A DNA stretch of 12,200 bases from Rhodospirillales bacterium. Its GTDB lineage: Bacteria > Pseudomonadota > Alphaproteobacteria > Rhodospirillales > Magnetospirillaceae. Of this stretch, positions 6,513 through 12,200 are shown piece by piece (position 1 is the stretch's first letter; each line of letters opens with the position of its first letter). The stretch is taken from NCBI GenBank assembly GCA_030040955.1, contig JASHSH010000213.1:1-12200 (forward strand). The letters are read 5' to 3'. Made by a program: the position numbers and the translations under genes. The notes under the pieces were generated by a model. The model was not told the DNA's origin. It did not search any database and saw only the letters and a program-made list of their open reading frames with translations.

Positions 6513-7493
6513 TTAGACCAGCGCCTTGACGGCGGCGGCGATCGATTCGGGCGTCGGCAGGGCCGCGTCCTCGAGCGGCGGCGAGAAGGGCAGCGGATAT
6601 TCCGGCAGCGTCACGCGGGCCGGCGGCGCGTCGAGATAGTCGAAGGCCTGCTGCGTCACCTGGGCCACCACCTCGGCGCCCCAGCCGCCGACCTGCGTCT
6701 GCTCCTCGACGGTGACCAGGATGCTGGTCTTGCGCACGCTTTCGGCGATGGCAGAGGTGTCCATCGGCCGCAGCGCGCGGATATCGATGACCTCGGCGGC
6801 AATGCCGTCTGCTTGCAAAAGATCCGCCGCGCCGAGCGCGCGCGGAACCATGGCCAGGCTCGCCACGATGGTCGCGTCGGTTCCGGGCCGCAGCACGCGC
6901 GAGCCGGTGAGCGGCAACAGTCGTTCGGCGCCGGTCTCCACCTCGCCCTTGGACGAGAGCAGCCCCTTATGCTCGAAGATCAGCACCGGATTGTCGTCGC
7001 GGATCGCCGATTTCAACATGCCGTAGGCCTCGGCCGGGCTCGACGGGCAGACGATCTTCAGCCCCGGCACCGACAGCACCCAGGACTCGCCGGTCTGCGA
7101 ATGCTGCGCGCCGAAGCGCAAGCCCCCGCCGCCGATCGCACGAATGACCAGGGGCACGGTGCTCTGCGCGCCCGACATGAAACGGTGCTTGGCGATGCCG
7201 TTGACGATCTGGTCGAAGCACACGCCCAGGAAATCCGAAAACATGATCTCGGCGATCGGCCGGTAACCGGTGAGCGCGAGGCCGAGCGCCGCGCCGACGA
7301 AGCCGGTCTCGGCGATCGGCGTGTCGCGCACCCGCGCCGCGCCGAACTCCTCGTACAGGCCCTGGCAGGTCTTGAACGGCCCGCCGGAGGGACCGATATC
7401 CTCGCCCATGATCAGCGTCTTGGGGTCGCGGCGCATCTCCTCGGTCAGCGCCGCGACGATCGCCTCGCGATAGGTGATTTCCTGGACGGCCAT
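6513..7493 (-). CDS. 2-oxoacid dehydrogenase E1 component, beta subunit (acetoin/pyruvate type)
   Basis: A 326-residue transketolase-like beta subunit, the usual length. Characteristic stretches are IMGEDIG (28-34), DTPIAETGF (57-65, with E62 as the glutamate that activates the TPP aminopyrimidine), MFSDFLGVCFDQI (84-96) and GAQHSQ (128-133, with the conserved active-site H131). The MFSDFLGVCFDQI and VCPSSP segments resemble AcoB of acetoin dehydrogenase at least as closely as PdhB. With the alpha subunit it binds TPP, decarboxylates a 2-oxo acid (or cleaves acetoin) and passes the acyl group to E2 lipoate. ATG 7493 has a strong GAGGGGGAAG Shine-Dalgarno that overlaps the alpha-subunit stop region; the frame is open much farther upstream, but that part overlaps the alpha gene and is a shadow. 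The TAA at 6515-6513 is in the same frame as the E2 gene that follows. Confidence 0.93.
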   Translation of the reverse strand: MAVQEITYREAIVAALTEEMRRDPKTLIMGEDIGPSGGPFKTCQGLYEEFGAARVRDTPIAETGFVGAALGLALTGYRPIAEIMFSDFLGVCFDQIVNGIAKHRFMSGAQSTVPLVIRAIGGGGLRFGAQHSQTGESWVLSVPGLKIVCPSSPAEAYGMLKSAIRDDNPVLIFEHKGLLSSKGEVETGAERLLPLTGSRVLRPGTDATIVASLAMVPRALGAADLLQADGIAAEVIDIRALRPMDTSAIAESVRKTSILVTVEEQTQVGGWGAEVVAQVTQQAFDYLDAPPARVTLPEYPLPFSPPLEDAALPTPESIAAAVKALV

Positions 7494-7507
7494 CTCGCGC
7501 TTCCCCC

Positions 7508-8554
7508 TCAGACGTAGACCTTGGCCATGAAATCCTGGTCCTTGTCGGGCCAGGGGGCGGCGGCGGCGCGCTGGGCGGCGGCCTGGGCAGCCGCGCGCGC
7601 ATCGGCGGATATCTGGTCGGCCTCGCGGTCGGTGAGCAGCTTCAGCTCCTTCAGCCGCGCCCGGTACAGGATCAGCGGATCGCGCTTCAGCCAGGCGTCG
7701 AGCTCCTCCTGCGGGCGGTACTTCGCCGGATCGGTGCGCGAATGCCCGCGATGGCGGTAGGTCTTGCATTCGATGAAGGTGGGGCCGCCGCCCTCGCGCG
7801 CCCGCGCCACCGCCGGCTCGACCGCCGCGTACACCGCCTCGACATCGTTGCCGTCGACCGCGACCGCGTTCATCGCGTAGCCGGCGGCGCGCTGAACCAG
7901 ATCCTCGAACGGCGTGGTGTGGTTGATCCGGGTGAACTCGCCGTAGAGATTGTTTTCGCAGACGAACAGCACCGGCAGCTTCCACACCTGGGCGATGTTG
8001 AGGGATTCGTGGAACGCGCCGATATTGCAGGCCCCGTCGCCGAAGAAGGACATCGATACCTGGCCGCGCCCGTTGAGCTGCGCGGTCAGCCCGGCGCCGA
8101 CCGCCACCGGCATGCCGGCCCCGACGATGCCGAACGAGCCGATCAGGCCGCGCTCGATGTCCTGGAGATGCATCGAGCCGCCGAGCCCCTGGCACACGCC
8201 GGTGCTGCGGCCGAACAGCTCGGCGAAGGCGTTCTCCATCTCCATGCCGCGCGCCAGGCAATGCCCGTGGCCGCGATAGGTGTAGCTGACGAAATCATCC
8301 TCCCGCAGCGGCTTGGCGGCGCCGACCGACACCGCCTCCTGGCCCTGGCAGAGATGCGTGGTGCCGTGGACCAGCCCTTCGAGATAGCTGCGGTGGACCT
8401 GATCCTCGAACTCGCGGATGCGCGCCATGCTCTTGAACAGGCCGAGCCGGTCCGCGTCGGAAAGCGCGGCCGCGTTGTGGCCGATGCCGCCGCGCGCCTT
8501 CGCCGCCGGTGCACGCCGCGCCGAGCCCGTCGCCCCTCGCCGAGCCGTCTTCAT
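7508..8554 (-). CDS. 2-oxoacid dehydrogenase E1 component, alpha subunit (acetoin/pyruvate type)
   Basis: A 348-residue PdhA/AcoA-type subunit. It carries the TPP-binding motif GDG (172-174) through NN (201-202), with the intervening ACNIGAFHESLN helix, the YRGHGH segment (93-98), and the loop YRHRGHSRTDPAKYR (266-280) that is regulated by phosphorylation in mitochondrial relatives. It forms the heterotetrameric E1 with the beta subunit encoded 14 bases downstream. ATG 8554 is chosen because GGGGAGGAA sits about 5 bases upstream; the frame runs on to 8629 but those codons overlap the preceding gene's end and lack a ribosome site. The first 30 residues are a basic, Ala-rich tail (MKTARRG, then GGIGHN) not needed for the fold; a C-terminal Ala-rich helix (319-333) precedes the last residues. 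Acetoin, pyruvate and a larger 2-oxo acid all remain possible substrates. Confidence 0.93.
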   Translation of the reverse strand: MKTARRGATGSARRAPAAKARGGIGHNAAALSDADRLGLFKSMARIREFEDQVHRSYLEGLVHGTTHLCQGQEAVSVGAAKPLREDDFVSYTYRGHGHCLARGMEMENAFAELFGRSTGVCQGLGGSMHLQDIERGLIGSFGIVGAGMPVAVGAGLTAQLNGRGQVSMSFFGDGACNIGAFHESLNIAQVWKLPVLFVCENNLYGEFTRINHTTPFEDLVQRAAGYAMNAVAVDGNDVEAVYAAVEPAVARAREGGGPTFIECKTYRHRGHSRTDPAKYRPQEELDAWLKRDPLILYRARLKELKLLTDREADQISADARAAAQAAAQRAAAAPWPDKDQDFMAKVYV

Positions 8555-8609
8555 CTTGTTCCTCCCCGAGCGGACCCTTGGCGGGTCTCCGCCGCGGACC
8601 AGTAAAGCC

Positions 8610-9722
8610 TCACGTGCGATACTTCGCAATCACGCCCGCATCGAGTTCGAGCCCGAAGCCCGGGCCCCGCGGCAGCGCATAGGTGCCATCGACGAAATTC
8701 GATCGGTTGGCGACCAGGCGGTAGAACATCGGGTCGCGGTCGGGATGGAAGGTTTCGAGATACGTCCCGTGCGGGATCGAGGCGAGCAGATGGGCGGCGA
8801 TCTGCGGTTCCTCGTGATGCGCCATCTCGACCCCGAAGCAGGCGGCCAGGCCCGCCACCCGTCGCCATTCGGTCGGTCCCCCGCCCCAGCTCGCATCGAA
8901 ATTGCAGACGTCGATCGCCCGATCGACCATGAGGTCGCGGCAGCCGGCTCGGCTGATCTCGCTCTGGCCGGCGCAGATCGGAATACCGGTCAGGTTGCGC
9001 GCGGCCGCCATGTCGAGCCGGTCGTTGTACCAGCGCACCGGCTCCTCGAACCAGCGGATGCCCTGTCCCTCGGCCAGGCGGGAGAACGCGACCGCGTCGC
9101 GCAGTGTATAGCCCTGGTTGGCGTCCACCGTGAGCACGAAGTCCGGTCCGACGGCGGTGCGGGCGACTTTCACGCGCTCGGCATCCTCCGCCGGCGTCCG
9201 GCCGCCCACCTTGAACTTGCAGCCGCCATAGCCCGCCGTCTTCAGCGTTTCCATCTCGCGGCCGAAATCGGCGAGCGTCTTGCCTTCCTCGTAATAGCCC
9301 GCGATGCACACCACCGGCAGGCTCGCGCGATATCCGCCCCACAGCTTGTAGAGCGGCTGGCCGAGCGCCTTGCCGATCGCGTCCCACAGCGCGCTGTCGA
9401 CGCAGGCCTGCGCGCACATGGCGAGCTTGCGATCGCGCAGGATGTTGTAGCTGGGCGGGCGCATCGCCTGCCAGCAGCCCTCGATGTTGAACGCGTCCAG
9501 CCCCTTGATGCGCGGCGCGATCTCCTCGGCGATGATGCGCAGGACCTCGCCCTGGGTCTCGAATTCGTCACCGTTGTAGCACTCGCCGACCACGCCGCCC
9601 GAGGTATAGACCCGGGTGATGATGGTGCAGCGGTGCGTCATGAAGTAGTTGCTGCCACGGAACGTGCGCGGCAGCGGCATCGTCAGAGGAATGCATTCGA
9701 TTCGCTCGACCTTAAGTTGCAC
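8610..9722 (-). CDS. MR/MLE-family (enolase superfamily) sugar-acid dehydratase, copy 2
   Basis: A 370-residue protein with the full mandelate-racemase subgroup active site: K169-F-K171 on the second barrel strand, metal ligands D200 (TVDANQGY), E226 (WFEEP) and E255 (AGQSE), then D276 (CNFDASWGG) and a His pair H302-H303 (MAHHEEPQ) for the Asp-His dyad. It is only distantly similar to the copy at 274-1413 and keeps the second lysine that copy lacks, so the two probably act on different acids or epimers. Likely activity is dehydration of an aldonic acid to a 2-keto-3-deoxy acid; racemase or epimerase activity is the main alternative. The start is GTG 9722, with GGAAGGGGAA ending 5 bases upstream. 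It is the first gene of the minus operon, directly behind a promoter with an overlapping LacI-type operator, and 55 bases ahead of the E1-alpha gene. Confidence 0.92.
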   Translation of the reverse strand: MQLKVERIECIPLTMPLPRTFRGSNYFMTHRCTIITRVYTSGGVVGECYNGDEFETQGEVLRIIAEEIAPRIKGLDAFNIEGCWQAMRPPSYNILRDRKLAMCAQACVDSALWDAIGKALGQPLYKLWGGYRASLPVVCIAGYYEEGKTLADFGREMETLKTAGYGGCKFKVGGRTPAEDAERVKVARTAVGPDFVLTVDANQGYTLRDAVAFSRLAEGQGIRWFEEPVRWYNDRLDMAAARNLTGIPICAGQSEISRAGCRDLMVDRAIDVCNFDASWGGGPTEWRRVAGLAACFGVEMAHHEEPQIAAHLLASIPHGTYLETFHPDRDPMFYRLVANRSNFVDGTYALPRGPGFGLELDAGVIAKYRT

Positions 9723-9748
9723 CTCGGTTCCCCTTCCGAAGTCGATTT

Positions 9749-9764
9749 ATGATAACGTTTCCAA
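9749..9764. promoter_or_regulatory. LacI-type operator 1, covering the minus-operon transcription start
   Basis: ATGATAACGTTTCCAA has the central CG and the TGATAAC / TGGAAAC half-sites typical of LacI-family operators; five of eight half-site positions are symmetric. It is adjacent to and one base overlaps the -10 box, the position for simple repression. It lies about 140 bases ahead of the lacI-family gene, and a near-identical copy is present at 11815-11830, so the encoded regulator is the natural candidate to bind both. Confidence 0.7.
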
Positions 9765-9793
9765 AGATAGCGCTTCGCGGCGATCCGGGTCAA
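9764..9793 (-). promoter_or_regulatory. Sigma70-type promoter for the dehydratase-E1-E2 operon
   Basis: Read on the minus strand, TTGACC (9793-9788) is followed after 18 bases by TATCTT (9769-9764). The -35 matches consensus at five of six positions and the -10 at four of six. The GTG start of the dehydratase is about 40 bases beyond the -10. The LacI-type operator begins immediately after the -10, so it covers the predicted start of transcription. Confidence 0.65.
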
Positions 9794-9890
9794 GGAAGCG
9801 CGCCCAGCCGAAGCGATCCGCGACCGGGGTCGCTCTGGCGCGTGGCGCACGCGATACGTTAGCCTTGACGGACCGGTCGGGGGGAACCGG

Positions 9891-9896
9891 GGAGGG
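9891..9896 (+). promoter_or_regulatory. Shine-Dalgarno that decides the regulator start
   Basis: GGAGGG directly abuts the ATG at 9897, which is too close for initiation there, but is 9 bases ahead of the in-frame GTG at 9906. This favours GTG 9906. A weaker GGGGAA at 9881-9886 could serve ATG 9897, so that start stays possible and would add three residues. Confidence 0.5.
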
Positions 9897-9905
9897 ATGC
9901 GGGAA

Positions 9906-10973
9906 GTGACAGCCGCGAGACAGAAACCGGCGACCATCCGCGATGTGGCGCGCGCCGCCGGCGTGTCGGTGGGAACGGTTTCGCGCACGGTGAACGCGCC
10001 GGAGACGGTGCGCGCCGCCACGCTCGAACGCGTACGCGCGACCATCGCGGCGCTCGGCTTCCGCCCCGATGCCCGCGCGCAGAGCATGCGCCGGCGCAAC
10101 ACGCTGACCATCGGCTTCATCATCAACGACATCTCGAATCCGCTGCATGCGATGCTGTTCAAGGCCGCCGAGATCGATCTGCGCGAGCGCGGCTATTCGC
10201 TTCACCTGGTCAATACCGCGGGCAACGCCAAGCGCGAGGCCGAGGCGATCGAGACGATGCAGCACGGCCGCGTCGACGGCATTATCATGACCATCAACAA
10301 CGAGCAGGACCGGCGCTGCCTCGACCGGCTCCAGTCGCTGCGCGTGCCGTCGGTGCTGCTTGATCGCGAGATCAAGCTCGACATCGACGCGGTGTTCACC
10401 GACCACGCCGCGGGCATGGAACAAGCGACCGATTATCTGATCGGCCTCGGCCATCGGCGCATCGGCATCGTCACCTTCGGTCCCGAAATCCTGCCGGGAC
10501 GCGAGCGCATCCGCGGGTTCGAACAAGCCTTCCTCCGCCGCGGTCTCGAAGTGCCGCATGATCTCATCCGCGGGCACGGCCCGGGAGCCGATTTCGGCTT
10601 CCGTGACGCCTCCGCGCTGCTGCAAGGGCCCGATCCTCCCACCGCCCTGATCGCCGGCGGCAACCAGCTGCTGGTCGGCGCCCTGCGCGCGATCCAGCAG
10701 GAGAGGCTCGATATTCCCGCCCAGCTCTCGGTGGTCACCTGCGACCGGACCGACCTGTCCGCGCTCTATCCTGGGCCGCTCGCCGTGATCGTGCGCGATC
10801 TCGACGAGATGGGCCGCACGGCGGCGCAATTGCTGCTCGAACGCATCGCGGGCGGAGCCTCGATGCCGGTGCGGCGCATTCGCCTGCCCACCACCTTCGT
10901 GCTGGGGCGTTCCTGCGCTCCGCCGCGCGCCAGCGTGGCGACGCACGCAGCCGAGCTCACGCGCCTGGCCTGA
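9906..10973 (+). CDS. LacI-family transcriptional regulator
   Basis: From GTG 9906 the protein has 355 residues (358 if ATG 9897 is used). Residues 10-30 are the LacI helix-turn-helix (TIRDVARAAGVSVGTVSRTVN); the hinge follows near 54-61 (RPDARAQSM), with Met at 61 where LacI relatives usually have the leucine that wedges into the central CG step. The rest is a two-lobe sugar-binding effector domain: IGFIINDISNP, DGIIMTINNE, SVLLDRE, GLGHRRIGIV, RIRGFEQAF and RDLDEMGRTAAQLL are all in family order. It should repress catabolic genes until a pathway sugar or acid binds. It is divergent from the dehydratase-E1-E2 operon and convergent with the SDR gene (13 bases between stops). Both neighbouring control regions carry a shared LacI-type operator, which indicates that it controls both. 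The effector is unknown. Confidence 0.93.
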   Translation: MTAARQKPATIRDVARAAGVSVGTVSRTVNAPETVRAATLERVRATIAALGFRPDARAQSMRRRNTLTIGFIINDISNPLHAMLFKAAEIDLRERGYSLHLVNTAGNAKREAEAIETMQHGRVDGIIMTINNEQDRRCLDRLQSLRVPSVLLDREIKLDIDAVFTDHAAGMEQATDYLIGLGHRRIGIVTFGPEILPGRERIRGFEQAFLRRGLEVPHDLIRGHGPGADFGFRDASALLQGPDPPTALIAGGNQLLVGALRAIQQERLDIPAQLSVVTCDRTDLSALYPGPLAVIVRDLDEMGRTAAQLLLERIAGGASMPVRRIRLPTTFVLGRSCAPPRASVATHAAELTRLA

Positions 10974-10986
10974 TCTGGCCGGGCAG

Positions 10987-11760
10987 CTATTTCTTGCCCA
11001 GCCAGTCGGGGGCCTGATTGACCCCCTGGATGGTCCAGCCGCCATCGGCGACGATGGTGTGGCCGGTGATGTAGGACGAATCGTCGCTCGCCAGAAAGCG
11101 CACCACACGGGCGATCTCGTCGGGCTTGGCCAGCCGCCGCATCGGCACCCGCTCGACCATCCATCCCTCCTGGAGCGATCCGTCGTCGAGCGCCTGCTGA
11201 ATGAGCTGCGTTCGCGTGAAGCCGGGCGCCACCGCGTTGACGCGGATGCCGAGCTGCGCGACCTCGACCGCCAGAACCCGGGTCAGGCTGGTGATTCCGG
11301 CCTTGGCGGCGCTGTAGGGGCCGCGTCCGGGCAGGCCGACGAAGGCCGCGGTCGAGGCGATGCTGACGATGGCGCCGCCCTTGCCGAGCTCGATCATGCG
11401 CGGCACCGCCTGCGAGGCGCAGAGGAAAAATCCGTTGAGATGGGTCGCCATCACCGCCGACCAGTCGGCGAAGGACATGCGCCCGACCAGCCCCACGCGC
11501 TGGATGCCCGCATTGTTGACCAGAATGCGTGGCGCCTCGCCTTCCTTGTCAATGACGGCGAAGCCCTCCGCGACGCTCGCCTCGTCTGTCACATCGACCT
11601 CGAGATAGCGCACGCCTTCGCGCCGCGCGACCGGGGTGATCTTGTCGAACGAGACCACGCGGGCGCCCACCTCGAGCAGGGAAAGTGCGATGGCATCGCC
11701 GATGCCGCGCGCACCTCCAGTGACCACCGCCGTCCGCCCGGCGAGTGAGGTCTGATCCAT
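10987..11760 (-). CDS. SDR-family NAD-dependent sugar/polyol dehydrogenase
   Basis: A 257-residue classical short-chain dehydrogenase. It has the nucleotide motif TGGARGIG (14-21), D39 at the end of the second strand (favouring NAD over NADP), NNAG (82-85) and the catalytic tetrad N109, S136, Y149, K153 (YSAAK). The segment NAVAPGFTRT and the C-terminal ITGHTIVADGGW are also standard. Family members in such clusters oxidise aldoses to lactones or a hydroxyl of 2-keto-3-deoxy acids. ATG 11760 is supported by AAGGGAAG a few bases upstream. It is divergent from a second SDR gene, with a LacI-type operator between them, and convergent with the regulator gene. After the usual SDR C-terminal strand there is a tail of about 15 residues (IQGVNQAPDWLGKK). 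The substrate is inferred only from neighbours. Confidence 0.93.
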   Translation of the reverse strand: MDQTSLAGRTAVVTGGARGIGDAIALSLLEVGARVVSFDKITPVARREGVRYLEVDVTDEASVAEGFAVIDKEGEAPRILVNNAGIQRVGLVGRMSFADWSAVMATHLNGFFLCASQAVPRMIELGKGGAIVSIASTAAFVGLPGRGPYSAAKAGITSLTRVLAVEVAQLGIRVNAVAPGFTRTQLIQQALDDGSLQEGWMVERVPMRRLAKPDEIARVVRFLASDDSSYITGHTIVADGGWTIQGVNQAPDWLGKK

Positions 11761-11814
11761 ATTGCTTCCCTTTCGGACCCGTCCCGATTGCTCCTAAAAT
11801 AGCCCGTCCAATCG

Positions 11815-11830
11815 ATGATAACGATTCCGA
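11815..11830. promoter_or_regulatory. LacI-type operator 2, between the two divergent SDR genes
   Basis: ATGATAACGATTCCGA matches operator 1 at 14 of 16 positions in the same orientation, including the central CG. Its own dyad symmetry is weaker (three of eight half-site positions), suggesting lower affinity. On the minus strand a -10-like TATTTT (11801-11796) lies 13 bases beyond it, so it would overlap the -35 region for the SDR gene at 10987-11760. No clear promoter was found for the plus-strand SDR gene. The whole gap (11761-11870) is noticeably richer in A+T than the genes. Confidence 0.6.
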
Positions 11831-11870
11831 ATCGAGCATATCGGCGCGTCGGCGCCGGAAGGGAGGAGTC

Positions 11871-12200
11871 ATGAGCTGGAGCGTCGGGGCCGGGCTGGAG
11901 GGCAAGGGAGTGGTGGTCACCGGGGCTGGTGGCGGCATCGGCTCCGAGGTGGCGCGCGCCTTCGCCGCGGCCGGGGCCAAGGTCGCGGCGATCGACATCA
12001 AGCCCGAATCGGTGCAGGCGGTGGTCAAATCCCTACCGGGCGGCCCGCACCTGGCCGAGGCGTTCGACCTCCGGGACCTGCCGGGCCAGGCCGAGCTGCT
12101 CGATCGGGTGCGCGAGCGCTTCGGCCGCTTCGACGTACTGGCCCATGTCGCGGGCGTGCTGATCCGGCGCAACGATCTCGACGAGGTCACCGAGGAGGAC
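11871..12200 (+). CDS. SDR-family dehydrogenase, 5' part only
   Basis: The gene starts at ATG 11871 behind GGGAGGAG and runs off the window end after 110 codons. The N-terminal Rossmann half is clear: TGAGGGIG (17-24) for the dinucleotide, D42 at the end of the second strand (favouring NAD), and HVAG (92-95) at the position of the usual NNAG. The Ser-Tyr-Lys catalytic residues lie beyond the window. It is not a close copy of the SDR at 10987-11760, so the two dehydrogenases probably catalyse different steps. Being divergent from that gene across a shared LacI-type operator suggests joint control. Confidence 0.85.
   Translation, partial: MSWSVGAGLEGKGVVVTGAGGGIGSEVARAFAAAGAKVAAIDIKPESVQAVVKSLPGGPHLAEAFDLRDLPGQAELLDRVRERFGRFDVLAHVAGVLIRRNDLDEVTEED

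Noticed and set aside
5349..9752. Long plus-strand open frames opposite the E2, E1 and dehydratase genes
   Set aside because: They mirror the codon bias of the real minus-strand genes, have no recognisable motif, and lack convincing ribosome sites.
10974..10999. Possible terminator between the regulator and SDR genes (GGGCA ... TGCCC)
   Set aside because: The stem is only 5 bases with a 9-base loop, it reaches into the SDR coding sequence, and no T-run follows on either strand.
9747..11108. Long minus-strand open frame across the regulator and the end of the SDR gene
   Set aside because: It runs opposite the complete LacI-family gene and out of frame through the SDR 3' end, has low-complexity composition, and would cross two clear stop regions of real genes.

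Overview
The window is about two-thirds G+C, with tightly packed genes, short intergenic gaps and GTG and TTG starts beside ATG. The proteins (RbsA/RbsB/RbsC-type sugar ABC transporter, enolase-superfamily acid-sugar dehydratases, SMP-30 lactonase, SDR dehydrogenases, LacI regulator, E1/E2 2-oxoacid dehydrogenase) suggest a proteobacterial chromosome, most likely an alphaproteobacterium from soil or plant surroundings. Genus cannot be read from the sequence. No RNA genes, insertion sequences, CRISPR arrays or phage genes were seen, and no gene-free stretch exceeds about 175 bases.

Layout. (1) Positions 1-5243, plus strand: the 3' end of an SMP-30/gluconolactonase-like gene, an MR/MLE-family dehydratase, then a complete sugar ABC importer (periplasmic binding protein, permease, double ATPase). 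A near-perfect intrinsic terminator lies between the binding-protein and permease genes. (2) Positions 5265-9722, minus strand: a four-gene unit read as a second MR/MLE dehydratase, then E1-alpha, E1-beta and E2 of a TPP/lipoate 2-oxoacid dehydrogenase complex most like acetoin/pyruvate dehydrogenases. (3) Positions 9723-9905: a control region with a good sigma70-type promoter facing the minus operon and a LacI-type operator directly after its -10 box. (4) Positions 9906-10973, plus strand: a LacI-family regulator. (5) Positions 10987-11760, minus strand: a complete SDR dehydrogenase, convergent with the regulator. (6) Positions 11761-11870: a second divergent control region with a near copy (14/16 bases) of the first operator. 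(7) Positions 11871 to the window end, plus strand: the start of a second SDR dehydrogenase.

How it may work together (inference): the importer brings in a sugar or sugar derivative; an SDR oxidises it; the SMP-30 protein opens a lactone; the enolase-superfamily enzymes dehydrate the aldonic acid to a 2-keto-3-deoxy acid; and the linked E1/E2 complex oxidatively decarboxylates a 2-oxo acid (or cleaves an acetoin-like diketone) from the route. The LacI regulator probably represses the minus operon and the SDR pair through the two shared operators. The substrate cannot be fixed from sequence. No E3 (dihydrolipoamide dehydrogenase), sugar-acid kinase or KDPG-type aldolase lies in the window. The best candidate for something undescribed is this pairing of non-phosphorylative sugar-acid dehydration with a dedicated E1/E2 complex under one LacI-type control.
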